Source: Beaufortia kweichowensis | Taxonomy: Eukaryota; Chordata; Actinopteri; Cypriniformes; Gastromyzontidae | DNA: 64,000 nt | Assembly (NCBI GenBank): GCA_019155185.1 | Contig: CM032809.1 | Coordinates: 11,161,512 to 11,225,511 of the forward strand | Reading direction: 5' to 3' | Part shown: piece by piece, positions 50,001-62,700 of the stretch | How positions within the stretch are numbered: position 1 is the first letter of the stretch | How the letters are laid out: each line of letters opens with the position of its first letter | Made by a program: the position numbers and the translations under genes | The notes under the pieces: model-generated | The model's database searches: none | What the model was told of the DNA's origin: nothing | Seen by the model: only the letters and a program-made list of their open reading frames with translations

Positions 50001-53000
50001 ATATGTGAAAAAGTCATTTAAAGTCATTCTTAGTGATTTACAGTTTTTATCATAAAATGTAAATAACATGTTGTGAAAACGTAACCTTGACATCTTTAAT
50101 ATTGACTGACCGTGTCAAATATTGAAATTAAGGTTTAGCTGGTATTTTTCTGTTATTTTATGTGCTAAATAATGGCTATAAAATCCTACATTTCAGTATC
50201 TATCATACAATCATTTACAGCTATAAACACACATTATCATTTTTGTTAAAATTACAGGATATAATTCACATTATGAATTCATCATCAAGGCACTGCTGGT
50301 CACTGACTCATAGACATAATAAGTATTTTGTTTAGAAGAAGACATAAAGTCACAGAAGGAGAACAGTCAGTCCTTAAATAGCCACAAATAGTGTAATCCG
50401 GTCAGCTGCTGACTTTGTTTTTCTCTTCTTTGTCTTTCTTTATCGGCACAAGAAGTTCTTGTGGTGATAAAAGAGTCAAGGCTTTTAGCAAGAAATCATC
50501 CCGCGCTCACCACTTTTCGCTTGGCACAGAGGAACGCGTGGCACTCCAGCGTCTCGTTCTGTTGGTTCTGTGTGATGAAAGCGAACACTTTGCTGTGTGT
50601 CTTGTCAGCCGTGCAGTATGATATCCTAGTGTAAAGGGTCACAAAACAACGGTAAGGGACAGTTTTGAGTAAATAAAGATATTTTGATGCTCCACAGAAC
50701 ATATCCGAGCTGGAACTTCACGGCCTGTTTTCTTGTAACTACAGTATAAAGAACTGACAGCTACTATTTTTCTAAACAAATATGGGATTAAGAAAAAGTG
50801 TGTTGGACAGGTGGATTTATAAAGGCTACTGCTGGTCTTCTGCAGTATGCTGTATTTCACAGTTTAAGGTGAGAAATATGAAGGTAAAACTACCACCTGT
50901 TGTGTGTGTGTGTATGGTAAAACATTGGAGGGTGAGATAAATCATTGCTGTTGTAGGCCAGACTGAAAACTCAATTCTGGGAAGAGGAAGTGTCATCCAT
51001 TTGGAAACTTTTCTTTTGAGAATGTAATGCGGTTGGTGGAACAGCGAGTGGATATTTAATAGGCAGTAGAAAATGACAGAAGTTAATGTGGTGAGGTGTG
51101 TGAAGTTCACCTGTATATGGAAATGTTCTCGATGAGCTGATTAGACACACTGTCATATAAAATGATTCCCTGAGGTGACACTTTCAGGGCCACTTTAGGC
51201 AGTTTCTTCCCGCTGACTTTGGCCTGCCAATCAACACAACAGATGAGAACAAAATCTGTCACATTTTCTGAAGAAAGTGCCACAATTCTACGGTGTTTTG
51301 GCTATTGCTATGTAGTAGCAAACCCAGCTGATGGGTTGTAAATGAACCCATGCTGGGTTGTTTTAACCCAAAAAGCTGGTTTGTTTTAACCCATGGCTGG
51401 GCCATATTGTGGGTTAATTTAACCCAACAGTTGGGTTTATCTCTTTTTTGACCCAATGCTAGGTTAAAAATAACCCAGCATTTTTTAGAGTGTGAAAATA
51501 TATATTTATATAATAGTTTTGACTGAAAATGTCACAGCTATAATGCTAGAATCGCTCTAGGATGTGAGTTTGCTCTATATCATTTAAATAAAAATATACA
51601 TTTACATTTTAATGAATTAGGATTTTTTATGTACTCTGTTTATTGGACAAAGGCTGTGAACATACAATTCAAGCATTGTTAAGAATATGTCGATTAAAAA
51701 AACACACCGTGGCAACAATCCTCTTGACAGCCGCTGCTGAGAGCTCCTCGCCTTTGGGCTGGTCCACCAGAGTCATTCCCAGGTGCCGGAGGTTAAAGGT
51801 CATTCCCTCCAGAAGAGTCTCCCTGGTGTCGGTCCAGTTCTCGCTGAGCTCTGCAAAAAGGAAAGAGAAGCAGAATGGAGTGAAGAGTTTATGAGTCAAA
51901 GCTGAACAGATCAAACACGTTTACACATGCGGTTTAAAGGAAGTCGGCATAGACATACAGTAAACAGCTTTGGTTAAAGTACACACAAGAGACCTGCGCC
52001 GTGCAGGTCTGGAGAGCTTATGAAATATTAAAAGAAACACACCGCATGAGTAAATATTTGCTGGAATCACCCTTTGCTCTAGAGACCCACATACACCAGG
52101 CTAAAAAAACATTTTCAAAAGGCTCTATAGATCTTCATCCAGTCAAGGCCGCTGGTTAAAGCATCTGTTACTATAGCGTGTGCCTCAGCCCTGAAGTTTG
52201 TGTGGTATGTAGGATCCATATCGCCATTATGATAAGAATCAGAGGAGTCAGAGTCAAAGCCTTATCTGTTAAACATGAGTCTAGCATGGTCTCCTCACCA
52301 TATTCCCATATTTACAATGAACATGTTCACCAGCACAAATATAACATCTATATTGCTCTCAATTGAGAATTACGTAGACACACACACACACTACGCTTTT
52401 AAAAAACAGATTTCAACTACCCATTCATTTTCACTTAAGTACTACATGCACTTTTTTTAAATTTGTTTATTACTAACAGTCACAACACAATGTTCAATAG
52501 AGACTGAACCCGATTAATTAATATGCATCAAGTGTACTCGCCCTCCAAGAATACTTATGTACACAAATAACGCTTAAAATGTTAGTTGAGGTCAAACCAT
52601 GATTTCCATGGAAATGCCAATAATAGTTATTTCTTCAGTCACCTGACTGCCTTTGGCAAATTACATTAAAAATTCTAGAAATTCCTGAAAAGAAATGACC
52701 ATACAATGATATGCAGCAAAAACAAAACTATGAGTTGTGTTACATTTTCATGTTACAGACAGATTTTCATAAGCATTTCATCAACAACTCCGATATCTTC
52801 ACTATAACCATTAAAATATAAGCTGCAATTTAACTAAAATAAAATATTACTATTGTATAATAGAATGTACTTCTGAAGTTATACTAACATAAATAATAAT
52901 ATATAATTATACAACATTATTTTTTCAAAATATTTTGTTTGCGTTTTAATTTAGTAAACAATGTTTGTTTATGTATATGCTGTATTTGTCAAACCATTAT

Positions 53001-56000
53001 TTTTTGAGACTGTAATCATACTGTGAAAATCTCTTAACTCTACTCAAATTATTAACATTTCTGGTTCAAAGACGTTTGACTTTCTAATGACTCTTCTATT
53101 CTGTATAAGATGACATAAATGGCTAATTTAATTGTATACTCCATGAAATTATTAACCATACTCATTTTAATTAAACACAGCACAGAAGCCACATTAAAAG
53201 TGTTATGCATATCCCATAAAGGAAAGTTTAATCAGAAATGCTTAATGTGGCATAAATAACCTTACACAGGAATCGCAGGAATCTAGGAAACCAAAAGAAA
53301 TAAAAGATGCCTGCTGACTATCATGTCAACAACAAAATGTGTCTGAAGCAGAGGAGGAGGACGGAGGTCAGAGCCACATCATTTAATATGACTTTTTCAG
53401 TACAGAGAATGATAGACTAACACAGAACAGCCAATATAAAGTAATTTAAAGAAACGTAAATTGTAAGAGGCAAGTTGTAGCTTCCTACACTGATTTAAGG
53501 ACAGAACATGAGACTTCTCTATATAATTCCTCTGCCCACAGCTCCAGAAATAAAACATATCAGGCCAGGAGCAATTCTCAGACGTACAGAAAGGAAAAAG
53601 GGTTTAATAATATAACCCTAGTGACAGACATAATCTCTCAGACGATGCTGATAACACACAGGGGGAAATGCTACTTTGTCTTAACAATGTCCCTGGAGAA
53701 CCATTTAAGGGAGGGGTGACCCAAACGCTGCCTATCTGTAAGCTCACTGGCCGTTGGGTAAAGGCCAGATATGATTATCCTGCAAAAACAAGATTATATT
53801 TTAAACAATTCTGAGGTCATGAGTTCATGGTCATGTCAAATTATATCAAACTAAGCCAAATAAAGAGTGAAGAATGCCAACTTGTTTAATGGATTTTAAG
53901 TTGTTTGTTTATTTTGTCAAAGTGGAATTTCTGGACAAATAAACATTGCTTTCAACAACAGGAAATCATTCCTGCATTGAGACAAATCCAAATAATAGAT
54001 ATGCAAAGTACAGGAACGGAAGATTTATCTTTTAATACGAACTAGATCTAGATATATTGAGCATGAGAATAAATCTCATTTCACATTTCATGTTATTTCA
54101 ACCAAAAATCATTTAAAAGTCATTGTATAAGGCCCACTATTTTTCATAACTGTGACAGTTTTCTAACAATCACTTACATTTCCCCCTCAATTTCTCATTA
54201 CTGTAATGACCCAGTCATTGTTTTGTAACTGTTCACAATACTGTGAAACAATGTTATCTGCACAAATGAAAGGGTACAACAAATGCCAACCAGGGCACAT
54301 CGTGCCTCAAGTAATGCAACATGAGAGTTAAATATAAAATGCTTTTTACCAAATGGACTGCCTGGAAGTCTCAACAGCTGCTCGTGGATGTCTCTCTCTT
54401 AGATTGCTCTTCCCTTTAGTATGTGCAGGGCACAGACACACCAAAGATCCAGAGGCACAGGCGATAAATCTCATGGCTATAAAACCCTATAAAAACTCCA
54501 CTGGAATCTCTTCATTACAATGCAGTCGTGTCTGCAAGCTATGCACTTTCTCTTTTTGGGCACATGACTTTGGAGCAGCCAGAAGGGCATTTCTCACGTT
54601 AATGAGAAATAAGTGATAGGTGAATGAGGAGTGGAAATGGAAGGGGATGTAATGATGAACTGTAGGAAGGTGAACTTTTATCAAACAAGGGATAACATTA
54701 AGATAAAAAATATCTACTTGTCATTTCATCATGATGTTTAAAGCTGCATGATTTACTTGTGTAGAAAACAAAATAGGGATTTTAAGAAGAGAAAAATGAA
54801 CGGTGACTGGGGTGTACATAGTACATATCATGGCACAAAATAATCACAATACAAAAAATACAATAGGTATTGTAAAGGTATGTTCATTGTTCACAATATG
54901 AAATCTGTTTATTGGTTAGAGCTGCCAACCAGTGGTCTATGTCAACATTTATGTTTTCATGATTTGTATTTTTCTGCTTTATTAAGTTCTCTCACAGGGT
55001 TTGCTTACATAATTTATTAAAATTGTGTTTTATTTTGCGGTGACAGGCAAATTCATATTATTTTTAGTTAATTTTAGGTACCAGTAAACCATGTTGTATG
55101 TACAACAAAAATTGTTATACTATTGTCATACTATCATATTGTGAACTACCAAATCATGATTCATGGACTGAGCATATCTGAGCTGTCCAGCCTCAAAATA
55201 AAAAAACCACCAAAATATAACAAATGATAATAACACCATATAATATATTATCTGAATGACAGTGTGTTATATTTACAAAAAGTCTTCTTAAGCCATAAAC
55301 ATAATAAGTACAAGGAAAAGACTAAAATGCATTCCTTTAAAAAGTGAACATACACAATCTAACTGGAAAATCAACAAGACCGGTCCCAGGAGATTTAAAA
55401 AGAATTCTTGTTTGGGTTCCACAAAAAAGGGGAGAAAGGAGGTGACTTGGTCCAAAGCCTGTATTACAAGCAATGTAGGTCAGTAGATCAACTAAAGAAT
55501 GTTAAACACTGACAAATGCGTCTTATTCTCCATCACTCACACACTGAGAGTACAACCTATAAACAGTGAAAGCTTGCTGATCTTGGAAACTTTGACCCTC
55601 TTGGCAAATCCTGACCTTTTTAACTAAGACTGAACATGACAATAACCTTGCACTGGGAAACTTCATGTATTCCAGGTCAAGAAGAAAAGCAGCTCTTGGT
55701 CACAAAACAGAGCAGCTTTTGTGAACTTAAGAGAGAATTAAGGGGGGAAATGAAAATGCACAGCTAGTCTCTGATCCTACTAATGGCAAAACTCCTTCAC
55801 ATTGGACTTTGCTTCAGCGCGTTCTTCATATGAAGACCGGGCCGCCCCACTTCACTCGCTTTAGAGACTTTGCTTCAAGTTTGTCCATTCCAACTTTAAA
55901 GAACTCTTTTTTTAAACAAATGGGTCACAGTAAAAAGTCTTGGATACTGCCAGCAACAAGTGCTTACTTGTTATAGACTACTCCAGGACGGATGCAAAGA

Positions 56001-57159
56001 TAAAGGAAGCACATTTCTAAAGCAGCCTGAATAAAGATACACATTATAACGCAACACGCTTATATTTCACAAATCTTTTTTCATTACTTCTCATTCAATG
56101 AGTAACATACAGATCTGGGTGCATGACCCAGACAACAGCTGTTTCTTAAATAACAATAAGACACCTAGACAGCATTTTTAGGCATGTGCCTAAAACTGTG
56201 TAGGCAGCATAACAGATTTAAAGACTTATAAAAATGAACCTTTCAACCACTCAAAATGAACATTACAATGGCAATTTCATCTTTATAGAGATAACAGTAT
56301 CAGTCAAAACTTGAAATATACATTCGCACAGAATGTATTTATTACAAATATATTGAATTATGTGTATTATATTTTACTAAACCCCTATTCATAGAGGTAC
56401 AGACAGAAAATAAGTCTATGCGCGAGTTATCCATTTAAAAAATGTATGTGACAAAAAAAACACGTTTTTGGGAGGCAACACACTGTGTAAGATGTCTGTG
56501 AATTAAAATATACGAACCAGAAGCTGTAAAACCCAACAAATGAAGAAGGTCTTCAAAGAAAATAAAAAAGTTTTATTTTCATGTGCCCATTTATGAGACC
56601 TCACATGGGCATTTAAACCACCAAATAGTGACATCTGAGCTATCATTGTGATTGAAAACCTTTAATAAACACTTGATTTTTCATGATAAGATTGACCTTT
56701 GCATCGAATTACCCATAAGCACAATTTTTTAAGCATTTTAGGCGCTAAAAGTGGAACATGTGGCTCGCGGGGATTTAACACGCTGTCAGCGCATATGAAG
56801 CACCAAAACTTCAGTTTGCCAGTTTGTGTCATTTGTCAATTTAGTTTCAAACAACCTCAAAACAGGCTGTAAATAACGATATGTGCCGTTCATAAATCAA
56901 CTTTACAGTGAAAATGAAAAGGATTAAGCTCCAATTATAAACAAATTTCCCTTACAATGTGCGTATATCTAGACAAAGTCACACTTTATTGTACTAAAAC
57001 AACAAATTGCAGAAGCTAACAGACAACGCAGACGTGAAAACAATCCCAAACAAGTCACAACGCTACACAACACTCACTTTTGTGTTTGCCTGAGCTCCAG
57101 GACTGCTTGCTCAGACCGGGGCGAATAAAAGCCTTTCTGGCAGATTTCAGCACATCCAT
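46960..57159 (-). CDS. ldlrap1: ldlrap1, low density lipoprotein receptor adaptor protein 1 (ARH), complete, 9 exons
   Basis: Coding exons in transcript order are 57159-57078, 51850-51708, 51223-51111, 50625-50511, 49846-49774, 49388-49302, 49085-48979, 48835-48801 and 47089-46960 (885 nt, 294 aa; human 308). Every junction is GT-AG and in phase. An N-terminal Lys/Arg-rich stretch (MDVLKSARKAFIRPGLSKQSW) leads into a PTB domain (about 32-170). In the family this domain binds the FxNPxY internalisation signal of LDL-receptor tails and phosphoinositides. Further on are a clathrin box LLEID (211-215) and the beta2-appendage motif FSRLAESR (F250, L253, R257). The protein therefore couples receptors to clathrin and AP-2 at the plasma membrane. 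Most divergence from human is in exon 6, between PTB domain and clathrin box. Paralogue a or b is not assignable. Confidence 0.97.
47090..48800 (-). other. ldlrap1: ldlrap1 intron 8
   Basis: This 1.7-kb intron holds a short inverted-repeat element (47172-47293) about 80 bp from the last exon. No exon was recognised in the rest. Confidence 0.75.
47172..47293. mobile_element. Inverted-repeat element (ATGGGCAATTCCA), copy 2
   Basis: The left end tatgggcaattccatgtaaatgt and right end tggaatcgcccatg match the element at 29165-29512, with a large internal deletion. It lies in ldlrap1 intron 8, close to the last exon. Confidence 0.75.
48801..48835 (-). CDS. ldlrap1: ldlrap1 exon 8 (35-nt micro-like exon)
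   Basis: The exon encodes EMDDALEEAFS and two bases of Arg252, corresponding to human ELDDGLDEAFSR. Together with exon 9 it forms the AP-2 appendage-binding helix. The acceptor is accag and the donor gtatga. Confidence 0.93.
48979..49085 (-). CDS. ldlrap1: ldlrap1 exon 7 (clathrin box)
   Basis: The exon encodes AVATGNLLEIDDYAS and an Asn-rich stretch ending NHNTRW. LLEID fits the clathrin box; human has VATGNLLDLEE. The acceptor was taken at tttag, because this keeps the Val-Ala-Thr-Gly residues conserved with human. Confidence 0.92.
49302..49388 (-). CDS. ldlrap1: ldlrap1 exon 6 (divergent linker)
   Basis: The exon encodes EREHHVKWDSNEEMSN to GLTEA, a polar linker with little similarity to human. 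It is supported by a clean acceptor (gttcag), a donor (gtacaa) and phase agreement with both neighbours. Confidence 0.85.
49774..49846 (-). CDS. ldlrap1: ldlrap1 exon 5 (C-terminal PTB helix)
   Basis: The exon encodes AQAVTLTVAQAFRVAFEF then WEIAKE. This is the closing helix of the PTB domain and is almost the same in human. The acceptor is catag and the donor gtacag. Confidence 0.96.
50080..50300. repeat. Dispersed repeat family C, copy 2
   Basis: A diverged match to 11280-11545, located in ldlrap1 intron 4 (between exons 4 and 5). Confidence 0.5.
50511..50625 (-). CDS. ldlrap1: ldlrap1 exon 4 (PTB)
   Basis: The exon encodes RISYCTADKTHSKVFAFIT, then QNQQNETLECHAFLCAKRKV. This is the PTB strand region that pairs with the receptor tail. 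Phase is 0 at its end (donor gtgagc). Confidence 0.97.
51111..51223 (-). CDS. ldlrap1: ldlrap1 exon 3 (PTB)
   Basis: The exon encodes AKVSGKKLPKVALKVSPQG then IILYDSVSNQLIENISIY and two bases of Arg113. Human ARH has AKASGKKLQKVTLKVSPRG. The exon is too short and frame-limited to appear as a long open frame, but acceptor (tggcag) and donor (gtgaac) are clear. Confidence 0.96.
51321..51494. mobile_element. MITE of the TGCTGGGTTA type
   Basis: Repeated aacccagc/gctgggtt blocks in both directions end with taacccagcattttttagag tgt. The related left end acactaaaaaatgctgggtta occurs at 40986. It lies in ldlrap1 intron 2. Confidence 0.7.
51708..51850 (-). CDS. ldlrap1: ldlrap1 exon 2 (start of PTB domain)
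   Basis: The acceptor reads ttgcag. The exon encodes KLSENWTDTRETLLEGMTF through GMTLVDQPKGEE to KRIVAT, the first strand and helix of the PTB fold, nearly identical to human ARH. It ends in phase 0 at donor gtgtgt. Confidence 0.97.
51851..57077 (-). other. ldlrap1: ldlrap1 intron 1
   Basis: This 5.2-kb intron is AT-rich. It contains a copy of a dispersed repeat at 56300-56745. I see no coding exon in it. Confidence 0.75.
56300..56745. repeat. Dispersed repeat family A, copy 3 (least interrupted)
   Basis: This 446-bp copy lacks the 400-bp insertion seen in copy 1, which allows the original order of the family to be read. It lies in ldlrap1 intron 1. Confidence 0.65.
57078..57159 (-). CDS. 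ldlrap1: ldlrap1 exon 1
   Basis: This exon encodes MDVLKSARKAFIRPGLSKQS and WSSGKHK plus one base, ending at donor gtgagt. It matches human MDALKSAGRALIRSPSLAKQ. The ATG is at 57159-57157. Confidence 0.95.
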
Positions 57160-57370
57160 GACGGGCTTTTTAACTGGAGGAGCGTCTTCACGCGCTGCGC
57201 TGGTTTCTCTTCACTCGCAACTTTGTCGTTACCGTGACGCCGACATCTGTGGGAATACTTGAGTCACCGAGCCGTGTAGGCGGGACTATCACCTATCAAT
57301 CAATCTGACGTTTGCGGCTGACAAACATGCGGCGCTGCGCAGACGGATCGGTGTATGACATCAGAGCACC
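57160..57370 (-). promoter_or_regulatory. ldlrap1: Probable CpG-rich promoter of ldlrap1
   Basis: Just upstream of the start codon the sequence becomes locally rich in CpG (for example gacgccgacat, gcggcgctgcgcagacgg), in contrast to its AT-rich surroundings. No TATA box was seen. This is typical of a housekeeping-type vertebrate promoter. Confidence 0.5.
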
Positions 57371-59567
57371 GCCCTCGTGTGGCTGTACGAGGCATTATCT
57401 ACCAGGGCTAGTTTAAAGTCACACTTCACACATAAAAAACGACATAGGTAATTAATTAAAGAAAACCTGTATATGACTCTTTCTTCTGTGTAAGGGGTCA
57501 GTGTTGTTTGATTACCAACATTCTTCAGACGATCTTCTTGTGTTGTGCAGAGGTCATACAGGTGTGAAATGATGTGATGGTGAATAGATGATGAACCACT
57601 ATTCATTCAGTGTCTACCTTGTCTTGACTTAAACAATTGTAACTGTGGGAATTATGCTGCGGCTAAAATCATTTAAAATAAATGAACATCTTCAAAAGTA
57701 GTCACTTTTTGTCAAGAATTGGTAAAATGATACTCTTGGCATTTTATCATCCAGCTTCTCAAGGTCTCAACCTGGGAAGCTTTTTAAAGAGCACTAAAGA
57801 AATATCTATCTATGCTGGACTCTTATTTGGTAATCTATTTCAAAAATATTTTTATAATAAAATTAACGTTTAATGCAAATATAATTCAAATTAGACCAAG
57901 TAAGTCCATTTTACTGCAGTATGCATTTTGTGCCTAAATGAAATAGTAAATTATAAAAAGTATTTTTTTCCTGAAAATGTAAGAGTGTAAATATTTAGCA
58001 TCAGTGACACTTCAGTATAAAATTGATGCAGAATATCTGAAACTACATTTTAGTATAATTGCTAAAGTTCTTTATACACCTCCACATAAGGTACAGAGTA
58101 ACACTATTTTAGTTTTCCTGTAAAAACCAAACCAAACCAAAGAATGAGAAACAAAAGCGTGTTCTTTACTTTCCACAAAGTTTACCATAAAAACACCAAA
58201 TGCAACCCACAGTAATACTTCCCCAACGTAGACAAAGAAAATACCCGATGTAAAACAAAGACTAAACCAAAGAAGCATATTCTGCCCATGTCATAACACA
58301 AACCATTAACCACTTTGATGTAATGAAGCATTAACAGGATGATTTTAGAGGTTATCCTCAATCTCAGTGCAACGATTCCACTGTAAGTGACACATGTACA
58401 TTGCATTACCTTCAATGACAATACGTGCTGCAGGGGAGGAACTATTGGCACGTTTAACCAAATTCAAACATTCAGCAAGTATTAAATAATGGCATGAACC
58501 ATGTTAATGTAAATTAGATGCTGGAAAATAAAAGTGAGCACACCACCATCTGCAAGTTTGCTCCCTGACAAAACACATGCAAACAAGAGAGTTGATATTA
58601 AATGCCACACTGAAAGAATGGATCATGTGGTACGTTGACAAATCAGGCGGATTGTGTGTGGGTGAACATGGCATGGGAGGCGTGTGAGAATACATATTTC
58701 AACAAGATATTTCAAGGCACTGTGAAACATAACTGGCAAAAAATCTGTTAACAAGACATCATATGCTTTTCAGCTTTACAACTAAATTCTATTTCAATTT
58801 CGTCCAACAAAAAGGACTTGCATTGACTGCAAAATACAACAACATTCCCAATAATTTATGCAGCATTTTGTCAACAAGTACAATATAAAGATCGGTCCCT
58901 TTTTAAACACGTGGATTGTTTTTGAGTCCTCATCGTCTTGAAAATACAGACAAAAAATGTTTTTTTACGAAAACCAAATTATATCCAATTGAGATTCCAC
59001 GTCTGTAACACTTTTACGGCCTTTAAAGCAACAAGATGTACAACACTACAGTCATTACAAAACTGAAATGCATTCCTAAACAATGCCTTCCTCACAATTA
59101 ACACATTTTTCCATCACAAATACTTTGTCTTATTGGAAAACACATTTCCTCTTCTTTCTACATCCGATAAACCTAAAGATGTTTTATACTAGGGAAGAAA
59201 ATGCACATAAAAATGCAACACAAAGTTGAGGAGGTACTAATAAAACCACATAAGGTCTTCATAAAGACCTCACAAATGGGGTGTAGGACATCAAAAGAAC
59301 CATGACAGCCCGAAGTGCCATTTTTAAGAAACAAATTTAAGCAATAAGAGTTTCAAAAATATTCTTAAATACAAAGAGAGTAGTTCTGGACAATGTGACA
59401 TCCCTTTTAATTTCACCTTTCGTCCCTTTTATCCTCCATTTTAGATTATAAACAACAAAGAGTCTAAGAGAGGAGGGGTATAACAAACAAAAATACCACC
59501 CCATCCGATAGGTTTGCATACTGAACTTTTAGATGAATTAGAGAGGAGAGGATGTGCGTGTGGACAT
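57371..59567 (-). other. maco1 3' UTR and short intergenic stretch
   Basis: Only about 2.4 kb separate the maco1 stop from the ldlrap1 start. Much of this is probably maco1 3' UTR. No AATAAA was found on the minus strand; ATTAAA variants occur near 59405 and 57867. A deleted inverted-repeat transposon lies at 57465-57605. No other gene is visible. Confidence 0.5.
57465..57605. mobile_element. Internal fragment of an Angel-like element
   Basis: The stretch atgactctttcttctgtgta, ggggtcagtgttgtttgatt, accaacattcttcagacgat and gtcatacaggtgtgaaatga follows the inner order of this family. The outer ends are lost. It lies just upstream of the ldlrap1 promoter. Confidence 0.65.
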
Positions 59568-59770
59568 TCACTTCTTCATTGGCTGGTAGACCGAGGCATT
59601 GGGATCCAAGCTGGAAGGGCTGGTGTCCATGAACTTGGACGAGTAGTGTGGCGTGACAGGGGTCATGCTGTTAGTCTCAGTCGAGTATGTGATGCTGGGC
59701 ATGACAGCCATGACCTCTGCGATCTTCTGCTTCAGCTCTTTAATCTCCTGCTCCTTCTGCAGTATCTGAC
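59568..59770 (-). CDS. maco1: maco1 last exon
   Basis: The exon encodes GQILQKEQEIKELKQKIAEV, MAVMPSITYST and a tail ending DPNASVYQPMKK followed by TGA. The last residues differ from human only by Met for Leu. Confidence 0.97.
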
Positions 59771-62700
59771 CTGCGGGCAGACAGAGTAAGGAGTGAGAGA
59801 GGAAGCAGAAATACATGATACACTGAAGACACCGAAACAGACCTTGAGCGATCTCTAGCTGTCTCTTGGCATCTCCAAGTGCAGAAAAGAGATCCAGTTT
59901 GATTCTGGTCTCAGCACTCAGACTGTTCTCCAGGTGCTGAGTTTTGTCCTGCATGGCCGACAGCGCAGACATGAGAACTTCTGTATCCTTTTCGTTTTCC
60001 TTATATTTACGCAACTCCTGCGAGAAAACAAAAAAAGAAGATGAGAATGTTTAAGAAGGTTTCAAAGTTAGTTTGAGAAGAGATCAGGAAGAGGATCAGT
60101 TGTCAACATGAGGACACACATTAAGTATAGTTATACATATCATGCAAAATGCATTGAAACCATACACATACATTGATCCACTGCAGCAAATATTTAACAA
60201 CAGTAAATAATCACAATTTATTTTTTAGATCTATTATTTTGGTCTACAAATCAAATAATCAAGTAATTGATCTGTTTGGTTTGATTTGAGCAATTTCCTT
60301 TCAATTCAATAGGAACAGGAATGCGTGTTAAATAAATAAACATTAGGTTCAATTTCATGTCGACTTTTAAATATTATTTGTGTACTCTGAATTCTTTCTG
60401 ACTGTAAAATCAACAGAAATCGACCGTTAACAAGTCACGATTTTCAACTAAAAACAGAACTTGTTTTGGCTGTTCATGAACACGACTGTTGAGGGCCTAA
60501 AAACACAAACTTTAAAGTGCAAATGTTTGAAAATAATAGCATTATTGTCTCTGTGTAAGCTACCAAAATGCAAATTTATGAAAACAGTGATGCATCATAT
60601 GTATTATGCATTTCTTTACAGTGACATCGCCATCCACTGGCCTGGCATGCATAATACAACAAAACAAATTGTTTTTATTCATGTGAACAGGTTTTAACAT
60701 CGTCACCTGTAAACAAAAATGCACTTTTTCATTTTCTGTACATTTCTCTTGTGTAAATGTACCCTTAGTCCAAGAATTGATGTAAGTGAAACAGTGCAAG
60801 TAGGGGCTTACTTGTGCTTTAAGCTCCAGCTCTCTGATTTGCTCTTCCTTCAGCTTCACGTCATGCGTGAGCTTCTTGCATTCGGACTCCAGCTCACGGA
60901 CACGATTCCTGAGCGAGTCTGTGCATTCTCCCCTGTGAGGAAAAGTAAAACTAAAGCCCACTGACACACAGAAATTCAACAACAACATACACGAGCTCTG
61001 GGTCATCATTCACGTCTTACCTGGAGGCGGCGGCCAGAGCGACGGCACGTGCAGCTGTGGCCTCCTCCATCTTTTTTCTCTTCTTCTCCTCTGCCAGCTG
61101 CTTCTCGACGGCGACCCGCGCTTCCTGTTCCGCCTTGAGCCGCTTCTCCAGCTGCACGATCATCTGCTTGTCCTTCTGCTTGGCCTGCACAGCGTTATGG
61201 AGCCTAAAATGATCACAAATGACCAAGTTACAGCTTGTGTTATGAATGCGATCGTGCATCTTTACACATAAATGAGCTGTCAACGTCTCACTTGTTTTGT
61301 AGTAGCTCGTTCTCCTGGCGTAACTGGCCCAGCTCAGAGCGCATGCTCCTCTCGGCACTGCTCAGAGAGCTGATCTGACTGCGCAGGTCCTGCTCCACCT
61401 GTCTGCTCGCCTGCAGGTCTGCCTTTAACTTCTTTATGTCCTGCTCAAGTCTGAAACGGACAGAGACGCATCAGTTAGTAAACATGCAAATAGTGCTTAG
61501 CAAAATAGGGATGTCAAGTTTTTAGGGTTATCATTCATCGGTTTTCATTAAAATTATTAATCAAATAATCACTAATAACATAAAATGCATATGAAGAGCA
61601 ACACATATCAAACATTCATAAAAGCACCAGCTGCAATGGTACATAATGTACAATACTGTTAAAAATGTTACTGTCGCTTACCTGAAATGCTTTTCATGAT
61701 GTCATTATTAACAACTAATCTAAATGTATAAAAACTAAATTGATCTATTTAAAACTAAAAATCAAATTATACATATCACACAGGGCTCTGGAATACTTGA
61801 TTCTGATTGGCCATTCACTACAGTCCTATGTATGTTATTCCCCAAAAAGTCACCCAGGTACAAAGACTCATCCAGGTACTTTGAGTCATCCGAACCTCAC
61901 AAATAATTTACTCGCAAACATTTATTTATAAATTAATTAAACCAAATTGCATGTTCATCTAGTTTGAACATTGTGTCTTATCCTAAACAAGATAGGAAAC
62001 CGTTTTTGCATTTATAAGCGAGATAACATATAAATAAATATTATAATATTTATATTATATTTTATATTACGTGTGGAACAAAAAAAAAGTAGCACGCAAG
62101 ATCTAGTGTGTATTTTGGCTTCAGACAACATGCAGTTGTTCTGCCATCTGTTTGATCACTAAATGCATTTGTAAAAATGATGAACAAGCGATAATCTTAA
62201 CAGATTAAAATATAAATGATCAGTTAATCATTATCAGTTAATTGGTAACACCCCTACCTCAGGCTAAATCAGAACGGAGAAGAATCTTACCGCACTAATG
62301 CGTCAGGCTTACTGAGCTGGTTGTTAGGTATACAGTTCTCCATCAGATCTCTGTGAGGTGCGAGATTCTTCCCCGCACACTTCTGTTTCTTCTCGCTCCG
62401 ACTGGACGAGGAAGATGGAACGCTGCCATTAGCGGAACTGTGGCTACGTGGAGAGGAGTTTTTGTAATGCTTGGAGGGGACAGATCCTCCGCAAACCTCC
62501 TCTTTCAGGAGCAGGTTCTCGGCACTGCCGCCAAGCTCATTGTTGAGTCTTTTAGCATTTAGCTGGTTCTCCATGTACTCAATGTCCTGTAGTTTTGCAT
62601 CTACAGTCTGTAGAATGTTGTTGTTTATTCCTATGCTGTGCTGGTGCTGTTTTTTGTCTTTTCCTCCTTCTTTGCCCCTTTCTTTGAACTCCAGTTCTGG

